Shown: one piece after another, positions 30,896 to 37,010 of the stretch
How positions within the stretch are numbered: the first letter of the stretch is position 1
Layout of the letters: each line of letters begins with the position of its first letter
DNA from: Paenibacillaceae bacterium
GTDB taxonomy: Bacteria > Bacillota > Clostridia > Lachnospirales > Lachnospiraceae
Assembly: GCA_015057715.1 (NCBI GenBank)
Contig: SVDS01000038.1
Coordinates: 1-37,010 of the forward strand
Direction of reading: 5' to 3'
Length of the DNA: 37,010 nucleotides
Program-made: the position numbers and the translations under genes
The notes under the pieces: model-generated
What the model was told of the DNA's origin: nothing
The model's database searches: none
Seen by the model: the letters and a program-made list of their open reading frames with translations, nothing else

Positions 30896-32305
30896 CTATA
30901 TTTTAAGTATGGTGTGCAGGTTATATACTATTGCCTCTATTTCCTGCTTAAATCTGGGGCTATCAGAACTATTTAACTTTCCATAAGCGATAAACGCCTT
31001 TTTTATGTCAGTTACTGAGCTCATTGCTGCCTCAATAGCCGTAGACAATTTCACTTCCATACGAATCCTTTCAAGATCTTGGCTAGGCTGATTCTTCATC
31101 TGCTTTAACTCAGCTTCTAACTTTTCAATCTCATTATTTTTATTGTTTAAATTTTGGTTGATTTCATTAAGGCTCTTATTAATATCTTTTTGCGCAGCTT
31201 CTTTTTCTTGCAGCTGCGTTTCAAGCTCTTTAACCTTAATTCTATCAGGGCTACTATTTAGAATCTCTTCCGATATTTCATGCTTAATACTCTCACGCTC
31301 CTGTTCAACACTCTCCTGAAGCCTCACAAGCTCTTTTTCGTGCCTTTCCCGCAATTGATCGCTCTCTTCCCTTAATCTGCTTAATTCCCCCTCTTTAAGG
31401 ATCAATTCCGTTTGCACAGCCTCCTTCTCCTGTTTAAGCTTTTTAATATCATCAGCAGATACTTTCTTCCCTTCCTGGATCAACTTTAAGATATTCCGTT
31501 GCTCCTCCTCAGTAAGAACCGAATAATTTGCTCCATCGGCCAGAGTGATATTATTCTGAAAAAACTCTTCTCTCAACTCCGGTATCAAAGCATCAATACT
31601 TTTATACTTTTGAACCTGCCTCTCAGTCAGCCCCATTTTATTTCCCACTTCTTTATTTACATTAATACGTTTCTTATAAGGCAGTAAGGCATTTCGCCTT
31701 TCCATCAATTCAGCACGCCTTGTGACTCGTTTATACTTGTCTTGGGGGTTCGTGGGTCTTACCTCTTCATTGGCATCCATCAATCTGATTTCACTGTCAA
31801 TTTCATCTAAAGGGGACATATCACCGGCATCCATATATTTTTTCTTTTTCACGTTAATAGGATAACCGGCTTCAAACCCCTTTACGTTCTCCAGGTAGTC
31901 CTGATACTCCTGAGAATCAGTACCTTCATAATCTCTAAACTTTTCCAGAAGAAGATCAATAGCCCTGGTTCTTCTCTCTCCAGATTCTATTACATATAAA
32001 TCCTGCTCCTCATCATAAAATCCCTCAAGAGAATGAATCAGCCCAAAGTGTAAAATTCCTTCCGCGAGCTTTTCTAGATCCACCTGGCTGTAATCGTTCT
32101 TATCATTGAATATGATTTTCTTTCTGGGTATTATTTTCAGATTAAATGGAACGCTGCTTCTCTTTTCACTCAACTTTCCTACTATTTCTTGCAAACCAAT
32201 GCCAGGATCTGTCACCTCGCGTTCCTCCGGTATAGTACTTACCTCCTGAACCTTGGCTATCTCATTATTTCTAATGCTGAGCCCTTTAAATTTCTGTACT
32301 GGCAT
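30896..32305 (-). CDS. parB: ParB-family partition protein with long coiled coil (469 aa)
   Basis: The ParB/Srx-type domain covers about residues 55-120, with the conserved ESGERRTRA box (107-115). A helix-turn-helix follows at about 215-240 (NVNKEVGNKMGLTERQVQKY). From about 285 to 410 the chain is a strongly predicted coiled coil (KQEKEAVQTELILKEGELSR, KELETQLQEKEAAQKDINKS). A small C-terminal helical domain ends the protein. ParB binds a centromere-like site and works with ParA in segregation. The coiled coil is longer than in chromosomal Spo0J. It starts 12 nt after the parA stop. Confidence 0.88.
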   Translation of the reverse strand: MPVQKFKGLSIRNNEIAKVQEVSTIPEEREVTDPGIGLQEIVGKLSEKRSSVPFNLKIIPRKKIIFNDKNDYSQVDLEKLAEGILHFGLIHSLEGFYDEEQDLYVIESGERRTRAIDLLLEKFRDYEGTDSQEYQDYLENVKGFEAGYPINVKKKKYMDAGDMSPLDEIDSEIRLMDANEEVRPTNPQDKYKRVTRRAELMERRNALLPYKKRINVNKEVGNKMGLTERQVQKYKSIDALIPELREEFFQNNITLADGANYSVLTEEEQRNILKLIQEGKKVSADDIKKLKQEKEAVQTELILKEGELSRLREESDQLRERHEKELVRLQESVEQERESIKHEISEEILNSSPDRIKVKELETQLQEKEAAQKDINKSLNEINQNLNNKNNEIEKLEAELKQMKNQPSQDLERIRMEVKLSTAIEAAMSSVTDIKKAFIAYGKLNSSDSPRFKQEIEAIVYNLHTILKI

Positions 32306-32317
32306 ACAACAACCTCC

Positions 32318-33178
32318 TTACATTGCTTCCTTTATGGTATCTCTTAAATATTTCTCAGTCTGGGTATCTAAAATGCCCATCTCCAATAACAAGTTACAGT
32401 AATCACTTAATGCTCTGGAATTTGGATATGTAAGCAATGGCTTAAATTCCCTTTCTATGTCATTGATTTTTGTATCTAAACGTATCGCTGTATCAAAAAA
32501 CATATTGCTCATGTTCGCTGTAAATATCTTGCTGGTTTCCTTAAATGCATTGGTAATAATATTTGCCTGGGTGATAAATGCTCCCAGAAACTGAGGGCTT
32601 TCTAAATCATGTTCCTCTTTTATATAGATAATGCTTTTCAATGTTTCCTGCAGCCCCTCATAAGAATACTGCTCACACTTAATCGGAATAATAATAAAAT
32701 CAGAGGCGAAAATGCTATTTACCGTCAAAATATTATTTGCCGGTGCATTGTCAATCAGTATATAGTCATACTCATGGGATATAGCTTTTAATGCCCGTTT
32801 TAAAATTGTATTATTATTGCCTGTATTGCTAACCACCAGATCCTGAGTCAATTTGTGCCTGTGGCTGCTGGGTAGAATAGAGAGATTTTCAATGTACGTT
32901 TTTCTTATCAAGCTCTTTACCTCTTCACCATTCCGATAGCGGAACCGATACAGCTCTGCAATATGGTAATCCACGCTTTCAGGTAGCAGTATTCCATTTT
33001 CAATCTCCGGACTGTCCTTCTGAAATAAATGAAACTGCATTGATGTATTCCCCTGCGGGTCCTGATCAACGATAAGAGTTTTTTTACCTAAGTAAGCCAG
33101 AAGCTCACCTAATACTACTGTAGTGGTGGTTTTGCCAACTCCACCTTTGTTACTGTTAATGCTCCCAATAACTGCCAT
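32318..33178 (-). CDS. parA: ParA-family partition ATPase
   Basis: The 286 residues start MAVIGSINSNKGGVGKTTTT; the deviant Walker A motif is KGGVGKTTT (11-19). Further landmarks are the A' motif LIVDQDPQGNTS and the Walker B-like strand YDYILIDNAPAN. A ribosome binding site (AGGAGG) precedes the ATG. It is transcribed with parB, and the pair would stabilise the element when it is excised or replicating. Presence of parAB and an initiator-like protein suggests a plasmid-like phase. Confidence 0.93.
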   Translation of the reverse strand: MAVIGSINSNKGGVGKTTTTVVLGELLAYLGKKTLIVDQDPQGNTSMQFHLFQKDSPEIENGILLPESVDYHIAELYRFRYRNGEEVKSLIRKTYIENLSILPSSHRHKLTQDLVVSNTGNNNTILKRALKAISHEYDYILIDNAPANNILTVNSIFASDFIIIPIKCEQYSYEGLQETLKSIIYIKEEHDLESPQFLGAFITQANIITNAFKETSKIFTANMSNMFFDTAIRLDTKINDIEREFKPLLTYPNSRALSDYCNLLLEMGILDTQTEKYLRDTIKEAM

Positions 33179-33235
33179 GTTTTTATCCTCCTGGTATTTA
33201 TGTTTTCAAAGACTCTTTATTCAGAATTTTTTCTA

Positions 33236-33886
33236 TTACACACCATTTTTCAAACGAACCATATCGCCATACCATTTAATTACTTTTTCAAGTTCATCTT
33301 CTAACGTACCTACTTGTCCATTAGCAGACTGCAAAAAATCATTCCAGTAATCATCTATTTGCTCCCGACAATCAGCCACAAACTCTTTTTCCTGTTTAAT
33401 ATTTTCTAATTGTACTTTTTCCCATTCTTCTTTTTGGGAATAGCAAGGCGTATCACCGTCAGCTATACAGATCATTAAATCCTGCCAAGTATATGTACTC
33501 CCATCATATCTTTTCATGATCCCGGTCTTAATTCCTTCTTCCATAATAGGAATCTGATCCACACTGCTTTTCATATCATTGTACAATTCCAGAAATTCCT
33601 CGATAGTATCCTGATCAATCAGATATTTCAAAAAACTCTCTTCCGGAAACATACCAAAGTAACATCTCTCAAACCAGTTATTTAACGCATCCCTTTCATT
33701 CGATCCATTGGTATAAGTTCCATCTACCAGATCACCAACAAAATTTTCAATAAGTTCTGACACAGACAAACTGGCACTTCCAGCCTTTTTATATAATCTT
33801 TCAACATCTGCATCTGACAGTTTGATTTCAATCTTTCGTTCCCTAATTGTCTTAATTTCTAACTGCGGATCTTTTTCAGCTCTCAT
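33236..33886 (-). CDS. Hypothetical protein upstream of parA (216 aa)
   Basis: I choose ATG 33886 (MRAEKDPQLEIKTIRERKIE), 7 nt after GAGAGG; the longer frame to 33919 overlaps the neighbouring gene. Residues about 20-60 (KIEIKLSDADVERLYKKAGS, SVSELIENFVGDLV) look like a ribbon-helix-helix-type DNA-binding unit. The rest is helical and acidic, ending in a segment that could bind a partner (DYWNDFLQSANGQVGTLEDE). It is co-transcribed with the partition genes. Function unknown; it may be a partition regulator. Confidence 0.6.
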   Translation of the reverse strand: MRAEKDPQLEIKTIRERKIEIKLSDADVERLYKKAGSASLSVSELIENFVGDLVDGTYTNGSNERDALNNWFERCYFGMFPEESFLKYLIDQDTIEEFLELYNDMKSSVDQIPIMEEGIKTGIMKRYDGSTYTWQDLMICIADGDTPCYSQKEEWEKVQLENIKQEKEFVADCREQIDDYWNDFLQSANGQVGTLEDELEKVIKWYGDMVRLKNGV

Positions 33887-33908
33887 AAGAAAACCTCTCT
33901 TTCTAAAA

Positions 33909-34220
33909 TCAATCATCATTGTTTTTATGAATCCACCTGATTTCCTTCACCACATCGTCTAAATAATCAGTACTTTTCTGGGCTGCCGCACGGAGCTTCC
34001 TCAATAATTGCTCCTGGCTCTTTATTTCCTCCTCATATGCTTTAAAGCGTCTTTGATACTCCTCTTCTACCTTAACCAGCATTTCTTCCCGCTTCATGCA
34101 AAAATGAATTAAGTACTCGAATTTATCAGTCAGATTTTTTCCCGGACATCTCATAAGATATTTTTCAGTCTCTGGTAAGAGTCTTATTGATGTAGGTCTT
34201 CCTTTCTTTTCCTTTTTCAT
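33909..34220 (-). CDS. Small DNA-binding-like protein at the head of the partition operon (103 aa)
   Basis: I choose ATG 34220 (MKKEKKGRPTSIRLLPETEK), behind GGAGG with 8 nt spacing; the frame extends upstream but without a start signal. The N-terminal 45 residues resemble a ribbon-helix-helix fold (RPTSIRLLPETEKYLM, then NLTDKFEYLIHFCM). A helix likely to form a coiled coil follows (EEYQRRFKAYEEEIKSQEQL). As the first gene of the operon, next to palindromic half-sites at 34293-34322, it may repress its own promoter (inference). Confidence 0.6.
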   Translation of the reverse strand: MKKEKKGRPTSIRLLPETEKYLMRCPGKNLTDKFEYLIHFCMKREEMLVKVEEEYQRRFKAYEEEIKSQEQLLRKLRAAAQKSTDYLDDVVKEIRWIHKNNDD

Positions 34221-34292
34221 TTTGCTTTCCTCCAATACATTTTTTCTCAACAATATCAACCACGGGAAGTTTTCTGTTTTACTGTATTTTAT

Positions 34293-34322
34293 AAATATCA
34301 ACTGCATTGATATTTTAAATAT
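34293..34322 (-). promoter_or_regulatory. Operator-like half-sites upstream of the partition operon
   Basis: Three 7-bp half-sites, AAATATC / GATATTT / AAATATC, alternate in direction (34293-34299, 34309-34315, 34316-34322). The first two form a 23-bp palindrome. They lie about 75-100 bp upstream of the first gene, near a TATAAA box. A further 10-bp inverted repeat (ATGTGTATAT / ATATACACAT) lies at 34361-34391. The rest of the 390-bp gap up to the terminator holds nothing I recognise. Confidence 0.5.
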
Positions 34323-34526
34323 CTATAGCACTTACTGATTTATCCCTATTGTTTTTTCTCATGTGTATATTTATAATTTCTATATACACATCATCAGTGG
34401 ATGTAATGAAGGCTTATAGGTGACACGTATCAGGTATTTGGTAACTGGTAATAAAACTTTAAGCTTGCTGATTCGTTCCCAAGTGTAGCCAGCACTTGTT
34501 TGATTGACTGTGTTTTTATCTATCCG

Positions 34527-34564
34527 AAATGTTAGGTCTAAAAAAGAGACCTAACATTTTTTTT
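34527..34564 (+). terminator. Strong terminator near the right end of the element
   Basis: A 13-bp stem (AAATGTTAGGTCT / AGACCTAACATTT) with a 7-nt loop is followed by a run of T. No plus-strand gene precedes it closely. It may shield the chromosome and element from each other's transcription. Confidence 0.8.
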
Positions 34565-34610
34565 AGGTCTCTTTCACTCTTTTCTATATTTTCCATCTAT
34601 ATGCAATGTA

Positions 34611-35135
34611 TTTACTCCTGTCTGCACTACCGAATTTGTAGCTTTTGCTCAGGCCAATGACCAATTTGAAGCCTTAAATGCCAAATTGATCGGTTTAAGC
34701 ATAGACAGCAATCCGTCCCATCTTGCTTGGGTAAATCAGATCTATTTATTGACAGGCGTCCAGATTCCATTTCCTATTATTGCAGATCGTATGGCGGAAG
34801 TGGCGGGTATGTATGGCATGATAGCTCCCGATGCCTCCAAACAGGAAACTGTCCGTAATGTCTTTTTCATTGATCCTGATCAGATTATCCGGGCAATACT
34901 TGTTTATCCACTTACAAATGGCAGAAATATTTGTGAGATCATACGGCTCTTAACTGCACTTGAGACAACAGACCGCTGTAATGTTGTTACTCCGGCAAAC
35001 TGGGAACCAGGCAGTCCTGCTATGGTGCCTCCACCCCGTACTTATGACCAGATGATAGAGCGGATTAATAATCCACAGGCTCAAAACTTAAATTGCATGG
35101 ACTGGTTCTGGTGTTATAAAGATAAACCCTGCTGA
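34611..35135 (+). pseudogene. 5'-truncated 1-Cys peroxiredoxin (Prx6-like)
   Basis: The frame begins abruptly at FTPVCTTEFVAFAQANDQFE, where the peroxidatic Cys motif (TPVCTTE) is present. The first roughly 45 residues of the family, including the start codon and the thioredoxin-fold beginning, are absent; the sequence just upstream (PSICNV) does not resemble them. The C-terminal part is intact (VFFIDPDQIIRAILVYPLTN to the end, CYKDKPC). An internal ATG at 34686 would make a 149-aa product lacking the active site. The truncation point probably marks the junction of the mobile element with the chromosome. Confidence 0.75.
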
Positions 35136-35150
35136 TCCGCTTTAACACAA

Positions 35151-35180
35151 AAAACCTTCAGGATTAATCCTGAAGGTTTT
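35151..35180 (+). terminator. Bidirectional terminator between peroxiredoxin relic and tRNA genes
   Basis: A perfect 30-bp palindrome (arms AAAACCTTCAGGATT / AATCCTGAAGGTTTT) has T-runs on both sides. It can stop plus-strand transcription from the peroxiredoxin relic and minus-strand transcription from the tRNA genes. Confidence 0.8.
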
Positions 35181-35185
35181 TATTA

Positions 35186-35257
35186 TGACCTATCCGAGAA
35201 TCGAACTCGGGTTTCCGCCGTGAGAGGGCGGCGTCTTGACCGCTTGACCAATAGGCC
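35186..35257 (-). tRNA. tRNA-Glu (CTC)
   Basis: The cloverleaf folds with acceptor GGCCTAT / ATAGGTC (one G-U) and discriminator A. The anticodon stem is CCGCC / GGCGG with loop CTCTCAC, giving anticodon CTC, and the T-arm contains GGTTCGATTC. CCA is not encoded. Confidence 0.95.
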
Positions 35258-35281
35258 AGTACGAATATGATTCATACAAAA

Positions 35282-35355
35282 TCGAGGCGACAAGATTCGA
35301 ACTTGCGACCTCTGCGTCCCGAACGCAGCGCTCTACCAAACTGAGCCACGCCTCG
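35282..35355 (-). tRNA. tRNA-Pro (CGG)
   Basis: The acceptor CGAGGCG pairs with CGCCTCG, with discriminator A. The anticodon stem CTGCG / CGCAG encloses loop TTCGGGA (anticodon CGG). The T-arm has AGTTCGAATCT. CCA is not encoded. It lies 24 nt upstream of tRNA-Glu in the same direction. Confidence 0.95.
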
Positions 35356-35470
35356 ATTACGTTACGTAGTATAATATAAATTTGAGACAATGTCAACCGT
35401 ATTTTCAAAATTTTTTTATTTTTTAAAAATACTGGAAAAATAACAGCAGATTTCAGTTACTCTTTTTATC

Positions 35471-35508
35471 TTCCGCTGCAGAACAAAGAATGCTATTTTG
35501 CAGCGGAA
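35471..35508 (-). terminator. Inverted repeat after polC
   Basis: A 10-bp stem TTCCGCTGCA / TGCAGCGGAA with an 18-nt loop starts 6 nt after the polC stop. The minus-strand side is followed by GATAAAAAG rather than a T-tract, so it is a poor intrinsic terminator and may protect the mRNA end. Confidence 0.4.
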
Positions 35509-35514
35509 ACTGCT

Positions 35515-37010
35515 TTATGCCAGATCAAACAGGGAAAGCTGATTGGATTCGGGTAGATCCCCCAGAAGTCCCAGATCCCCCATAAGATCACAAACAGTCT
35601 TACTGACCTTTGTCCGGTTTCTGAAATCCTCTCTGGATAAGAATTTTCCATCCTTACTGGCATCCACAACCGCATCTGCCGCTTTCTCTCCAAGTCCATC
35701 GATACTGCTTAAAGACGGCATTAATTTTCCATCAATGATCTGAAAATGTCTGGCTTTTGCCTGGTAAATATCGATAGGAGTAAAATCATAACCCCTGGCG
35801 TACATTTCCTGTACAATTCGCATATCACGCAGAGTATCCTGCTCTTTTTTTGAAAGAGTGTCAATCCGTTTCCTGTAATCAGCCAGATAATGCTCCAGCT
35901 TTTCTCTTCCCTGGCACATCAGTTCATAGCTGAAGCCATTGGCACGAATACTGAAAAATGATGCGTAATAAGCCAGTGGATAAAACACTTTACAGTACGC
36001 TATTCTCCACGCCATCATAACATAAGCTGCTGCATGGGCTTTTGGGAACATGTATTTAATCTTTTTACAGGACCAGATATACCAGTCCGGGACCCCATGG
36101 GATATCATCTCCTCTTCCCATTCGGGTTTTAACCCTTTTCCTTTACGCACGCTCTCCATGATAGAAAAGGATAAGCCTTCTTCCATACCCATGGAAATTA
36201 AATAAATCATAATATCATCTCTGGTACATATGGCGGTCTGAATGGTTGCCTTACCTTCCTGAATAAGGGCCTGGGCATTACCAAGCCACACATCCGTACC
36301 ATGAGCAAGCCCTGCAATGCGGACAAGATCAGAGAAATATTTGGGCTGAGTGTCTATTAACATCTGCATGGCAAAATCGGTACCAAACTCCGGTACTCCC
36401 AGCGCTCCCAGCTTGCAGCCGCCGATATCTTCCGGCAAAATTCCAAGGGCTGATGTGTCCTGGAAAAGTGACATGACTTCTCTGCTGTCCAGAGGAATAT
36501 CCTTTACCGGATCAAAGCCGATTAAGTCCTGAAGCATACGGATCATGGTCGGATCGTCGTGTCCCAGAATATCAAGCTTTAATAGGTTGTGGTCGATGGA
36601 GTGATAGTCGAAATGGGTGGTTACCGTCATTGTAGTCATATCATTAGCCGGCCTTTGTACCGGTGTAAAGGAGTAAATCTCCTCTCCATGGGGAAGAACG
36701 ATAATTCCCCCCGGATGCTGGCCAGTGGTTCGTCTCACACCTACACAGCCCTGAACAATCCGGTTAATTTCACAGTTCCGTTTTCTTACTCCATGTTCTT
36801 CGTAATAATTTTTCACATAACCGAATGCCGTCTTATCTGCAAGAGTACCAATCGTTCCTGCACGGAATGTCTGTCCTTTTCCGAAAATAACTTCTGTATA
36901 ATCATGGGCCTTACTCTGGTATTCTCCGGAAAAATTCAGATCGATATCAGGCTCCTTGTCTCCCTTAAATCCAAGGAATGTTTCAAATGGAATATCAAAA
37001 CCATCTTTTG
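35515..37010 (-). CDS. polC: DNA polymerase III PolC, C-terminal third (5' part outside window)
   Basis: About 498 codons are visible, open to the right edge. Recognisable PolC segments are DKEPDIDLNFSGEYQ (catalytic aspartates), FRAGTIGTLADKTAFGYVKN, RTTGQHPGGIIVLP, FDYHSIDHNLLKLDILGHDD, KKIKYMFPKAHAAAYV and the helix-hairpin-helix-like SSIDGLGEKAADAVV near the C-terminus. It ends SNQLSLFDLA, with QLSLF as the probable sliding-clamp binding motif. PolC is the replicative polymerase of low-GC Firmicutes, is chromosomal and marks the host side of the junction. Normal full length is about 1430-1450 residues. Confidence 0.96.
   Translation of the reverse strand, partial: KDGFDIPFETFLGFKGDKEPDIDLNFSGEYQSKAHDYTEVIFGKGQTFRAGTIGTLADKTAFGYVKNYYEEHGVRKRNCEINRIVQGCVGVRRTTGQHPGGIIVLPHGEEIYSFTPVQRPANDMTTMTVTTHFDYHSIDHNLLKLDILGHDDPTMIRMLQDLIGFDPVKDIPLDSREVMSLFQDTSALGILPEDIGGCKLGALGVPEFGTDFAMQMLIDTQPKYFSDLVRIAGLAHGTDVWLGNAQALIQEGKATIQTAICTRDDIMIYLISMGMEEGLSFSIMESVRKGKGLKPEWEEEMISHGVPDWYIWSCKKIKYMFPKAHAAAYVMMAWRIAYCKVFYPLAYYASFFSIRANGFSYELMCQGREKLEHYLADYRKRIDTLSKKEQDTLRDMRIVQEMYARGYDFTPIDIYQAKARHFQIIDGKLMPSLSSIDGLGEKAADAVVDASKDGKFLSREDFRNRTKVSKTVCDLMGDLGLLGDLPESNQLSLFDLA

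Noticed and set aside
35282-35355. Element integration at the tRNA genes
   Set aside because: Both tRNAs are intact and lie on the chromosomal side; the discontinuity is in the peroxiredoxin gene. No duplicated tRNA end is seen in the window.
35190-35408. 72-codon ORF on the minus strand
   Set aside because: It runs through both tRNA genes and has no coding features.

Overview
The window looks like an integrated conjugative element, with the chromosome starting at its right edge, from an anaerobic low-GC Firmicute, probably a Lachnospiraceae-type Clostridium. The reasons are strong AGGAGG-type ribosome binding sites, PolC, a DUF4317 relic, DUF6273- and MucBP-like surface domains, and a Gram-positive type IV secretion gene set. 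The organism is inferred; no species marker is present.

Layout. Positions 1-15812 (minus strand) form one long, tightly packed transfer operon. It starts with the TraG/VirD4 coupling protein at 15812. Next come a coiled-coil accessory protein, a VirB2-like pilin candidate, a TrbL/VirB6-like protein, a small membrane protein, a PrgI/VirB3-like protein, a VirB4 split into two polypeptides, a C39-like peptidase, small accessory proteins, a degenerate MinD/CpaE-like protein and large surface proteins; the last runs off the left edge. Positions 16013-21592 (plus strand) form the divergent mobilisation operon: a small tyrosine recombinase, a 51-codon ORF, an ArdC-like metalloprotease, a MobC-like ribbon-helix-helix protein and a MobP-type relaxase with a Sel1-repeat tail. 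Positions 21627-23627 are essentially non-coding but highly organised. Positions 23628-25756 (minus) hold two unrecognised AT-rich cargo genes. Positions 25909-34220 (mostly minus) hold a replication-initiator-like protein, a DUF4317 relic, a GNAT acetyltransferase, a radical SAM protein, an AbrB-like regulator, ParB, ParA and two small partition-associated proteins. From about 34611 on the sequence is chromosome: a 5'-truncated peroxiredoxin, tRNA-Glu, tRNA-Pro and the 3' part of polC.

The most unusual content is a hairpin family. One short hairpin (arms GAGCGGAACT / AGTTCCGTTC) occurs once in the leader of the traG transcript and once in each of the only two sizeable gaps inside the transfer operon. 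In all three places it lies just upstream of a ribosome binding site. The same hairpin then recurs 11 times at an exact 68-bp period at 22459-23159. Base pairing is conserved by covariation (G-C, A-U and G-U at one position), and the G-U pairs fall on the transcribed strand. The array follows about 600 bp of further strong hairpins, including a duplicated 27-bp wobble-rich stem, and a terminator-like hairpin plus T-tract has replaced the spacer after the last full unit. I infer a plus-strand RNA of roughly 1.3 kb that displays many copies of a structure also found in tra leaders. It could act as a decoy (sponge) for a tra regulator. This is untested, and a DNA-level or single-stranded-DNA role is possible.

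A second shared element is a 36-bp sequence containing a near-perfect palindrome. It occurs at 15940-15975 and, inverted, at 25841-25876, bracketing the mobilisation operon, the hairpin locus and the cargo genes. It may be a common promoter-operator or a recombination site for the adjacent small recombinase.
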